A stretch of DNA of 64,000 nt, taken from assembly GCF_900323885.1 (NCBI RefSeq), contig NZ_OOHJ01000018.1, positions 868,001 through 932,000 of the forward strand, written 5' to 3'. Every line of letters starts with the position of its first letter. Within the stretch, counting starts at the first letter, position 1. The notes beneath the pieces are model-generated. The model was not told the origin of the DNA. It saw only the letters and a list, made by a program, of their open reading frames with translations, and searched no databases. The position numbers and the translations under genes are program-made. Source of the DNA: [Actinomadura] parvosata subsp. kistnae (GTDB lineage: Bacteria > Actinomycetota > Actinomycetes > Streptosporangiales > Streptosporangiaceae). This document shows positions 57,375-64,000 of this stretch, piece after piece.

Positions 57375-59378
57375 TCAGCCGGTGCCGGTTCCCGTGCAGG
57401 TGACCTGGGGTTGGGGCCGGTACTTGGTGGTGAGTTTCTTGTCCTTCTTGACCACCTTGCCGTCCTTGTGGAACACGCGGGTCACGTCGATCGTGAACCC
57501 TTGCTCCCCCACCGTAGGCAGACAGTCAGGAGCCGAGCTGCTCTCCCGCCGGAACGGCGTGAGGTCGCGCCGCTCCGATTCCACGGCCTCGACCCGGTCG
57601 TACCGTTTGGTGCTCCAGAGGGAGACGGTCACGGAGGTGTCGGTGAAGGCGGTCTTGATGAGCACCCCGTACTCGGAGTCGTTGCGCCACTTGAGGTCAA
57701 GGTCGGGGTACAGGAGCGCGGCGTCCCGCCCGGCGGGGTAGCGGGGCGCGTAGTAGTCCATCGGCTGGTGTTCGACGTCGTCGAAGCCGCCGAAGAAGGC
57801 CGCGTTGTACATGGTGGTGGCGAACTGGGATCCGCCGCCGCCGACGATGTTGACCATGCGCCCGCCGACGATCTGCCCGGCTTCGACGTATCCGTCCTCG
57901 ACGGTGGGTTCGCCCACGACGTCGTGGAGTGAGAACGTGTCGCCGGGTTTGACGAGGTGCCCGTCGACTTCCTGTGCCATCCGCTGGATGTTCTTGACCC
58001 GGGCCTGGCAGCAGTCGTAGGTGGTGGTGAACTCGCCGACCAGTTCCTTGATCCCGAGGCCCTGGATCTGGGAGGTGTCCACGGTGGGCGCGACGGTGCC
58101 GAGCCGTACCGGGATGGTGCGGGTCCCGCCGTCGGCGAAGACCTTCTCGGCGTCCCTGGCGAGCAGCTTGTCGTTGACGCCACGCCCGGTGCGGGCGGGC
58201 ACGAGGACGGGCTTGCCGTTGACGATCTGGTAGGAGGCGTCGCGGGGTTGCTGGGCGGCGTCGACGAGGCCGCCGCCGACGGCGGCGAGCACCTTCTTGG
58301 CGTCGAACTCGGGCGCGAGGGTGCCGTCGCCGTCGGAGTTGTACGTGAGGTTCGCGGCGATCATGGCCGGCGGGACCTGCACCTGCTTGGCCCCGAGCGT
58401 CAGCGTCAGGGGCGCGGCGACGGCGGCCCTGGCCTTGGCGAGGGCGGCGGTGACGGCTTCTGGGGTGGTGGCGGGCTTGGCGGGCCTGAGCGTGAGGACG
58501 ACGGGCCCGCCGCCTTTGAGGAACGTCTCGCTGATCCTGCGTACGGCGTCGTCGCGGTCGAGCAGCACGCCGTCCTCGGGCTGGCGGGCCTTGGGCCGCA
58601 GGCCGGTGAAGGTGACGCGGCCTTCGACGGCGGGCTTGTCGATGCTCTCGGCGAGCCCTTCGACGGTCCGGGTGAGCTGAGAGGAGTCGACGCTGATGCG
58701 GGGCTGCAGCTCGGTGGTGCCGAAGAGCCCGCGCCACACTTCCTCGGGGGTGGGGAACCCGCTGGGCGCCTGCCCGATGGTGGCGACGACGTCGAGCTCC
58801 AGTCCGGCCTCGTCGGGCTGGATGGTGTCCTTCTTGCCGCCGATGTCGGCGACGACGGGCTTGCCGAGCTTGGCGGCCAGCTCGGTGCGGAGCTTGTCGG
58901 CGGCCTGGGTCACGGTGAGGCCGCCAATGTCGACGCCGGCGACGCGGGTGCCGCGCAGGACGGAGCCGGACATGAGGACGGCCGGCACCACGTACGCGAG
59001 CGCGGCCAGTACGAGCGCGAGCACGACGAGGCCGGGCAGCAGCCGGCGGCGCCGGGGCGGTTCTGGCTCGAACGGCGAGGGCCGTTCGGGCGTGCCGAAC
59101 GCGGTGGCGGGCCGGCTCTGCGGCTCTTTGTCGGCGGCCATGGGCCAGGGCTGCGCGGGCGGCGCCACCGGGGGCAGCGCGGGCTTGCCCGACGTACCGT
59201 CCGGGGCGCTCGGGCCTTGGGCCGGTCGGGGCTCCGTTCGCTCCGGCGGGCCGAAGATGTCCCGGGAGACGCCCGGGGGGAGTCCTTCGATCCGCGGCTT
59301 CCTGGAGACGGCCGACGTGGGTAAGGGCACCGAGGCGAACGGGTCGGTCGGTGATTCGATCGGTCCGGCGTTACGCAC
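57375..59378 (-). CDS. VanW-family protein with peptidoglycan-binding domains
   Basis: 667 residues. A cytoplasmic Pro-rich N-terminus (1-110) contains GTSGKPALPPVAPPAQPW. One membrane helix follows (about 112-135). Then two YkuD-associated PG_binding_4-like domains (VAGVDIGGLTVTQAADKLRTEL; DAVRRISETFLKGGGPVVLTL) and a VanW domain (VGEFTTTYDCCQARVKNIQRMAQEVDGHLVKPGDTFSLHDVVGEPTVEDGYVEAGQIVGG) at 445-590. Extracytoplasmic; VanW was found in vancomycin-resistance clusters but its activity is undefined. The GTG start at 59378 is clear. Confidence 0.9.
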   Translation of the reverse strand: MRNAGPIESPTDPFASVPLPTSAVSRKPRIEGLPPGVSRDIFGPPERTEPRPAQGPSAPDGTSGKPALPPVAPPAQPWPMAADKEPQSRPATAFGTPERPSPFEPEPPRRRRLLPGLVVLALVLAALAYVVPAVLMSGSVLRGTRVAGVDIGGLTVTQAADKLRTELAAKLGKPVVADIGGKKDTIQPDEAGLELDVVATIGQAPSGFPTPEEVWRGLFGTTELQPRISVDSSQLTRTVEGLAESIDKPAVEGRVTFTGLRPKARQPEDGVLLDRDDAVRRISETFLKGGGPVVLTLRPAKPATTPEAVTAALAKARAAVAAPLTLTLGAKQVQVPPAMIAANLTYNSDGDGTLAPEFDAKKVLAAVGGGLVDAAQQPRDASYQIVNGKPVLVPARTGRGVNDKLLARDAEKVFADGGTRTIPVRLGTVAPTVDTSQIQGLGIKELVGEFTTTYDCCQARVKNIQRMAQEVDGHLVKPGDTFSLHDVVGEPTVEDGYVEAGQIVGGRMVNIVGGGGSQFATTMYNAAFFGGFDDVEHQPMDYYAPRYPAGRDAALLYPDLDLKWRNDSEYGVLIKTAFTDTSVTVSLWSTKRYDRVEAVESERRDLTPFRRESSSAPDCLPTVGEQGFTIDVTRVFHKDGKVVKKDKKLTTKYRPQPQVTCTGTGTG

Positions 59379-59470
59379 GCCTCAATCTCCTCCCGGTCCG
59401 CAGCCAAGTCTCAGGCAACAGTAAGGCACGCGGATCCGCATATGTCACGGGAAATGGCTACGGAAATGTG

Positions 59471-60127
59471 TCAACCTAGCCACCGGTAGCGATGTTCGGG
59501 CCGGCCGGCCGTGCCGTATCGCGGCCGGAGCTCGGCTTGTCCCGCCGCGCACAGGTGTTCCAGATAGCGGCGGGCGCTGACCCGTGACAGGCCGGTGAGC
59601 TCGGCGGCCTCGGCGGCCGACAGGTCGCGGCCCGCTTCTCGGAGGGTATCGGCGACCAGCGCGCACGTGGCCGCGGACAACCCTTTCGGCATGGGCACGG
59701 CGGTCTTGAGGGTGCCGAAGAGCCGGTCCACGTCGTCCTGGCGGGCTTCGGGGCCGATGGCGGTCAGGCGGTTGCGGGTGTCGGCGTACTGCTGGAGCCG
59801 CTCGGTCAGGGCGGCGGCGGTGAACGGCTTGATGAGGTAGTTGAAGGCGCCGCCGCGCATGGCCTCCCTGACGGTGGGCACGTCGCGGGCGGCGCTGATC
59901 ATGAGGACGTCCACGTCGTGCAGCGCCTTGAGCACGTCCAGGCCCGACATGTCGGGCAGGTAGATGTCGAGCAGCACGAGGTCGGGCCGCAGCTCGGCCG
60001 CCGCCGCCAGCGCCTCGGCGCCACTGTGCGCGACGGAGACCACGCTGAAGCCCGGCACCCGGCCGACGTAACCGCTGTGGATGCGGGCGACCATGAAGTC
60101 GTCGTCGACGACCAGTACGCGAATCAT
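59471..60127 (-). CDS. CitB/DcuR-type response regulator
   Basis: 218 residues. The receiver has D54 (VLLDIYLPDMSGLDVL) and KPF near 98. The C-terminal part has an HTH (LSAATCALVADTLREAGRDLSAAEAAELTGLSRVSARRYLEHLCAAGQAELRPRYG) of the CitB/DctR type. ATG overlaps the kinase stop by 4 bases. It probably activates the divergent tricarboxylate transporter genes in response to citrate-like acids. Confidence 0.92.
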   Translation of the reverse strand: MIRVLVVDDDFMVARIHSGYVGRVPGFSVVSVAHSGAEALAAAAELRPDLVLLDIYLPDMSGLDVLKALHDVDVLMISAARDVPTVREAMRGGAFNYLIKPFTAAALTERLQQYADTRNRLTAIGPEARQDDVDRLFGTLKTAVPMPKGLSAATCALVADTLREAGRDLSAAEAAELTGLSRVSARRYLEHLCAAGQAELRPRYGTAGRPEHRYRWLG

Positions 60128-61701
60128 GAGCCTGCCTTCACCGCCGGGAGCAACGCGGTGAAGACCGCCCCGCCCGCGTTCCGCACCCGTACCCAACCGC
60201 CTCTGCGCAGGCACACCTGCCGGGTCAGCGCCAGCCCCAGCCCGCGCGGCCCCGCCTTGGCGGCCTTCGTCGTGAACCCCTCCCTGAAGACCTCCTCCAC
60301 CAGGTCGGGCGCGATGCCGGGGCCGGAGTCGCCGACCCGGACGCGCAGCCCGCCGGCGTCGGCCTGCACCGAGACCTCGATCGTGCCCTGCGCGCCGTCG
60401 AGGGCGTCGATGGCGTTGGCGACGAGATTGCCGACCACGAGCACGGCGTCGCGCGGGTCGCCGATCAGGCCCTCCGGCACGGAGGAGTCCTCGGCGAGCA
60501 CCAGCTCGGCCCCGCGCTCGGCCGCCTCGGCGGACTTGGCCAGCAGCAGCGCGGCGAGCGTCGGGTCCTGGATGCGCTCGCGCAGGTCGGTGGCGTACGC
60601 GCCGTGCGTGGTGCGGGTGATGAAGCCGATGGCGGCCTCGTGCTCGCCCAGCTCCAGCAGCCCGACCACGGTGTGCATCCGGTTGGCGAACTCGTGCGCC
60701 TGCGCCCGCAGCGCCTCGGTGGCGCTGCTGGCGTCGTCGAGCTCGCGGGCCAGCCGGATCAGCTCGGTACGGTCGCGCAGGGTGACCACCCAGCCGCGGT
60801 GCCGCCCGCGTACCCACACCGGGGTGCGGTTGAGCACGAGCACCCGGTCGCCGTGCAGGACGATGCGGTCCTCGCCGGGGTCGGCGCCGCCGAGCACGTC
60901 CCGCATGCGCTCGGAGACCGGCATCCGCGTCAGGTCCGCGCCGACGTCCCCGAGCAGCTCGCGGGCGGCGTCGTTGACCAGGGTCACTCTTCCCTCCAGG
61001 TCGAGCGCGAGCACGCCCTCCTTGACGCCGTGCAGCACGCCCTCGCGCTGCTCCAGCAGCGCGGCGATCTCGCGCGGCTCCAGCCCGAACGTCTGCCTGC
61101 GCACCCGCGCGGTGATCAGCGCGGCCAGGGCGAGCCCGGCCAGCAGCACGGCCAGCGCGGTCCACAGGAGCGGCGGCAGCGCCTGGAAGACCTGGCTGGT
61201 GACCGTGGTCTCCAGCACGCCGACGGAGACGAGGCCGATGACGGTGCCGTACTCGTCGCGGATCGGCGCCTTGCCCCTGACCGTGGTGCCGATGGTGCCG
61301 GTCTCGGTGCCGACCCAGCTGCGGCCCGTCCGCAGGACCGTGCTGCCGTCGGTGGACAACCGTTTGCCGATGAGGGAGGTGTTGGGGTGGGCGTAGCGTT
61401 TCTGCTCGGTGTTGGCGATCACGACGTAGTCGGCGCCGGTCTCGTGCTGGACGCTCATCGCCAGCGGTTGCAGCACGCTCTCGGGGCGTTCCAGCCCGAA
61501 CGCCTTCCTGACCTCGGGCAGCCCGGCCACCGACTGGGCGATCGCCAGCGCGCGCTGCTGGTGCAGCGCGTCGAGCTGGTCGCGCGTGTGCTCGGCCCAC
61601 ACGCCGCCGGTGCCTCCGACGGCGAGCAGCACGATCACCATCTGCAGCACGAACAGCTGGGTCCCGAGGGAGGCGTCACGAACCCGTCTCATCAGGCCCA
61701 T
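60124..61701 (-). CDS. CitA/DcuS-type sensor histidine kinase
   Basis: 525 residues. The N-terminal membrane helix and an extracytoplasmic PAS-like sensor domain (about 35-180: ADYVVIANTEQKRYAHPNTSLIGKR) match the carboxylate-binding fold of CitA/DcuS. A second helix, a cytoplasmic PAS and a DHp region with HEFANRMHTVVGLLELG (His about 337) follow, then an ATPase domain with NLVANAIDAL and GDSGPGIAP. Divergent from tctCBA with about 135 bp between, an arrangement typical of tricarboxylate uptake control. Confidence 0.93.
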   Translation of the reverse strand: MGLMRRVRDASLGTQLFVLQMVIVLLAVGGTGGVWAEHTRDQLDALHQQRALAIAQSVAGLPEVRKAFGLERPESVLQPLAMSVQHETGADYVVIANTEQKRYAHPNTSLIGKRLSTDGSTVLRTGRSWVGTETGTIGTTVRGKAPIRDEYGTVIGLVSVGVLETTVTSQVFQALPPLLWTALAVLLAGLALAALITARVRRQTFGLEPREIAALLEQREGVLHGVKEGVLALDLEGRVTLVNDAARELLGDVGADLTRMPVSERMRDVLGGADPGEDRIVLHGDRVLVLNRTPVWVRGRHRGWVVTLRDRTELIRLARELDDASSATEALRAQAHEFANRMHTVVGLLELGEHEAAIGFITRTTHGAYATDLRERIQDPTLAALLLAKSAEAAERGAELVLAEDSSVPEGLIGDPRDAVLVVGNLVANAIDALDGAQGTIEVSVQADAGGLRVRVGDSGPGIAPDLVEEVFREGFTTKAAKAGPRGLGLALTRQVCLRRGGWVRVRNAGGAVFTALLPAVKAGS

Positions 61702-61836
61702 GGAAACAGCCGCAGGTCACGTCCGGGTCGCGACCAATACGACCACTATGACGCCAAGCGTGCAAAGGCTCGACGCGCGAGGGAAGGAACCTCACCATGC
61801 CAGTTCCATAACGGTGAAATCCCCCCTGGAGTGATC

Positions 61837-62808
61837 ATGCGCTTGCGCGTACTCGCCGCCCTCGCGGCACTCTCCCTCGGCGCGCTCACGGCGTGCGGCC
61901 AGTCGGGCGGCGGCACGTCCGCCGCCGGCCCCTTGCGGATCATGGCGCCGGCCGCGCCCGGCGGCGGCTGGGACCAGACCTCCCGCACGGCGGAGCAGGC
62001 GTTCAAGGCGGCCGACCCGAAGCGCAAGGTCGAGGTGTTCAACGTGCCGGGCGCCGGCGGCACGATCGGGCTGGCGCAGCTGGCCGGCGAGAAGGGCAAC
62101 GGCAACCTGCTGATGACGATGGGCCTGGTCATGGTGGGCGCCATCGAGCAGAACAAGTCGAAGGTCACGCTCGCCGAGACCACGCCCATCGCCAAGCTGA
62201 CCGAGGAGTACGAGCTGGTCGTGGTGCCGGCGCAGTCCCCGTACAAGTCGCTGGCCGACCTGGTGGCGGCCTGGAAGGCCGACCCGGCGAAGGTGTCGAT
62301 CTCGGGCGGCTCGGCGGGCGGCACCGACCACATCGTGGCCGGGCTGATGGCCAAGGCCGCCGGCGTCGACCCCAAGCGGGTCAACTACATCGCCCACTCG
62401 GGCGGCGGCGAGGCGCTGAACGAGCTGCTCGGCAACAAGGTCAGCGTGGGCATCTCGGGCGTGGCCGAGTTCGCGGAGCACGTGAAGTCGGGCAAGCTGC
62501 GCGCCCTGGGCGTCACCTCCGCCGAGCGGGTGCCCGGCCTCGACGCCCCCACCCTCAAGGAGGGCGGCCTGGACGTCGAGCTGGCCAACTGGCGCGGCTT
62601 CGTCGCCCCCGCCGGCCTCTCGGAGGCCGACAAGAAGGCGCTGACGGACGCGGTCACCAAGATGCACGACTCCCAGCCGTGGAAGGACGCCGTGACCAAG
62701 AACGGCTGGATCGACTCCTTCCAGACCGGGCAGCAGTTCGCCGACTTCCTCGGCGCCGAGCAGACCCGGGTCAAGGGCATCATCGCCGAGATGGGGCTCG
62801 TCTCCTGA
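61837..62808 (+). CDS. tctC: TctC-like tricarboxylate-binding lipoprotein
   Basis: 323 residues with a lipobox (LGALTACGQSG). Bug/TctC family periplasmic-type receptor: RIMAPAAPGGGWDQTSRTAEQAF, NVPGAGGTIGLAQLAG, SGGSAGGTDHIVAGLMAKAAG and ALGVTSAERVPGLDAPTLKEGG. Captures citrate or a related carboxylate for the TctAB membrane parts. The ATG 61837 is preferred; GTG 61831 is an alternative. Expected to be under the divergent two-component system. Confidence 0.92.
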   Translation: MRLRVLAALAALSLGALTACGQSGGGTSAAGPLRIMAPAAPGGGWDQTSRTAEQAFKAADPKRKVEVFNVPGAGGTIGLAQLAGEKGNGNLLMTMGLVMVGAIEQNKSKVTLAETTPIAKLTEEYELVVVPAQSPYKSLADLVAAWKADPAKVSISGGSAGGTDHIVAGLMAKAAGVDPKRVNYIAHSGGGEALNELLGNKVSVGISGVAEFAEHVKSGKLRALGVTSAERVPGLDAPTLKEGGLDVELANWRGFVAPAGLSEADKKALTDAVTKMHDSQPWKDAVTKNGWIDSFQTGQQFADFLGAEQTRVKGIIAEMGLVS

Positions 62809-63290
62809 TGATCGGCCGTTGGTGGCGGCCCGAGCTCGGGCTGGCGGTCGTCGTGCTGGTGCTGGGCGTGCTCGTCGTGGTCGGCACGCTCGACGTGTCC
62901 GCGGCGGCCTCCCAGCTCGGCATCGGGCCGCGCTTCTTCCCCATGCTGGTGGGCGGCGCGATGGTGGTCGTCGGCCTGTTCTACGTGGCCGACGTGCTGC
63001 GCGGCGGCCACGGCGACCCCGAGGAGAGCGAGGACGTCGACGCCGAAGCCCCCGCCGACTGGCGCAGCGTCGGCCTGGTCAGCGGCATCTTCCTGGCCTT
63101 CGCCGCGCTCCTCGACCTGCTCGGCTGGATCATCGGCGCGAGCCTGCTGTTCTTCGCCCTGTCGATCGTGCTGGGCGCCGAGCACCGGCTGCGGGCCGCC
63201 GTGGTCGCGGTGGTGCTGGGCCTGGTTACGTACCTGCTGTTCGTCAAGGGCCTCGGCGTGAGCCTGCCCGGCGGGGTGCTGCCGCTATGA
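62808..63290 (+). CDS. tctB: TctB-like small membrane subunit
   Basis: 160 residues with four membrane helices (about 10-27, 42-60, 88-110, 128-150) and a charged loop EESEDVDAEAPADW between helices 2 and 3. Family features are the N-terminal GIGPRFFPMLVGGAMVVVGL and the C-terminal LFVKGLGVSLPGGVLPL. The start overlaps the tctC stop by one base. Partner of TctA. Confidence 0.92.
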   Translation: MIGRWWRPELGLAVVVLVLGVLVVVGTLDVSAAASQLGIGPRFFPMLVGGAMVVVGLFYVADVLRGGHGDPEESEDVDAEAPADWRSVGLVSGIFLAFAALLDLLGWIIGASLLFFALSIVLGAEHRLRAAVVAVVLGLVTYLLFVKGLGVSLPGGVLPL

Positions 63291-64000
63291 CCTCGCTGCA
63301 GCTCCTGCTCGACGGCTTCGCCGCCGCGCTCACCCCCGTCAACCTCCTGTACGCGCTCATCGGCGTCACCCTCGGCACCCTCGTCGGCGTGCTGCCCGGC
63401 ATCGGGCCCGCGATGACCGTGGCGCTGCTGCTGCCGATCACGTTCACGGTGCCGCCGGCCAGCGCGTTCATCATGTTCGCCGGCATCTACTACGGCGGCA
63501 TGTACGGCGGCTCCACCACCTCCATCCTGCTCAACACGCCCGGCGAGTCCTCCTCCATGATCACCGCGCTGGAGGGCAACAAGATGGCCCGGCGCGGGCG
63601 CGCCGCCCAGGCGCTGGCCACGGCCGCCATCGGCTCGTTCGTGGCCGGCACCATCGCCACGGCGCTCCTCGTCGTGGCGGCGCCCGCGGTGGTCAGCTTC
63701 GCGATCGCGTTCGGCCCCGAGGACTACTTCGCGCTGGCCATCCTCGCCTTCACCGCCGTGTCGTCGGTGCTGTCCCGCTCCATCGTGCGCGGCCTGGCCT
63801 CGCTCGGCCTCGGCCTGGTCATCGGGCTGATCGGCATCGACCAGCAGACCGGGCAGGCCCGGCTCACGATGGGCATCCCGCAGCTCCTCGACGGCATCGA
63901 CGTGGTGATCGTCGCGGTCGGCCTCTTCGCCCTCGGCGAGGCGCTCTACGTCGCCTCCCGGCTGCGCCACGCGCCGCCCGAGGTCGTGCCGGTCGGCCGG
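63287..64000 (+). CDS. tctA: TctA-like large membrane subunit (cut by window end)
   Basis: ATG 63287 overlaps the tctB stop (ATGA). 238 codons are visible before the right edge; full-length TctA has about 500 residues. The typical N-terminal signature is present: GVTLGTLVGVLPGIGPAMTVALLLP and AGIYYGGMYGGSTTSILLNTPGESSSMITALEGNKMARRGRAAQAL. It forms the transport channel of the tripartite tricarboxylate system. 3' part missing. Confidence 0.95.
   Translation, partial: MTSLQLLLDGFAAALTPVNLLYALIGVTLGTLVGVLPGIGPAMTVALLLPITFTVPPASAFIMFAGIYYGGMYGGSTTSILLNTPGESSSMITALEGNKMARRGRAAQALATAAIGSFVAGTIATALLVVAAPAVVSFAIAFGPEDYFALAILAFTAVSSVLSRSIVRGLASLGLGLVIGLIGIDQQTGQARLTMGIPQLLDGIDVVIVAVGLFALGEALYVASRLRHAPPEVVPVGR

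Noticed and set aside
56472..57932. 486-codon open frame through the repeat island
   Set aside because: Composed almost only of Arg, Gly, Ala and Pro, overlapping the ends of two real genes; it reflects the repeats rather than coding.
1..64000. CRISPR arrays, insertion sequences, prophage or integrase genes
   Set aside because: No regularly spaced direct repeats with unique spacers, no transposase or integrase motifs and no terminal inverted repeats were seen; the tandem repeats present are short and in coding or intergenic contexts.

Overview
The window is high-GC DNA with the gene content of a filamentous actinomycete. The closest feel is Streptosporangiaceae (Nonomuraea-like), but the genus is inference. 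Supporting signs are frequent GTG/TTG starts, ATGA-coupled operons, Asp23/Gls24 and SSI-type genes, and NdgR-type regulation. The backbone is a branched-chain amino acid and serine biosynthetic chromosome region: ndgR, gltX, cimA, ilvE, leuB, serA, ilvC, ilvN and ilvB. This gene order is also familiar from Streptomyces. leuCD probably lies just left of the window, divergent from ndgR.

Region by region. 1-6 kb: the 3' part of ndgR, an acidic protein of unknown function, three tandem tRNA-Glu genes, a NarL-type two-component pair, a secreted alpha/beta hydrolase and tRNA-Gln. 6-13 kb: an M3 peptidase, an NmrA-like reductase, a PadR/MATE divergent pair sharing an operator, then gltX and an FAH-family hydrolase. 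13-16 kb: a six-gene, translationally coupled Asp23/Gls24 envelope-stress operon. 16-19 kb: an IsdG-type monooxygenase, an HD protein and a secreted heparinase-like protein. 18.7-27.2 kb (mostly minus strand): cimA behind a leader-peptide attenuator, a DsbA-like protein, ilvE, leuB and serA. Interspersed on the plus strand is a c-di-AMP (ydaO-type) riboswitch in front of an NlpC/P60 hydrolase that seems to start with CTG. An SSI-type protease inhibitor with Arg at P1 and a structured intergenic stretch also lie here.

27-36.5 kb: an SseB-like protein, an MFS symporter, a PadR/ABC/FtsX export operon under a perfect 24-bp palindrome, a DUF1707-FHA protein, a PBP4-type carboxypeptidase and a CAP-domain secreted protein. 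36.6-44.5 kb: a probable nucleobase or amine salvage area with an NMT1/THI5-type ABC importer coupled to a BtrH-N/C39-like protein, an amidohydrolase, a PucR regulator and an adenine deaminase-like enzyme. 44.5-48.2 kb: a small secreted acidic protein, a methionine aminopeptidase, a PadR plus siderophore-interacting protein pair, and a quinone-type oxidoreductase.

48.3-51.7 kb: the ilvBNC operon, also preceded by a short ORF with Ile-Leu-Val-Val-Leu codons and a terminator. 51.8-59.4 kb: a membrane GGDEF/EAL protein, a 2-hydroxyacid dehydrogenase, a PQQ-type sugar dehydrogenase lipoprotein, a 0.7-kb repetitive non-coding stretch and a VanW protein. 59.5-64 kb: a CitA/CitB-like two-component system divergent from a tripartite tricarboxylate transporter (tctC, tctB and partial tctA).

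The amino acid genes are tied together by regulation visible in the DNA. cimA and ilvB each have a leader peptide rich in Leu/Ile/Val, a leader-end hairpin and a terminator, arranged the same way. The most noteworthy items are these paired leaders, the riboswitch/CTG-start gene, the multi-hairpin stretch next to serA, and the repetitive convergent intergenic region near 57 kb.
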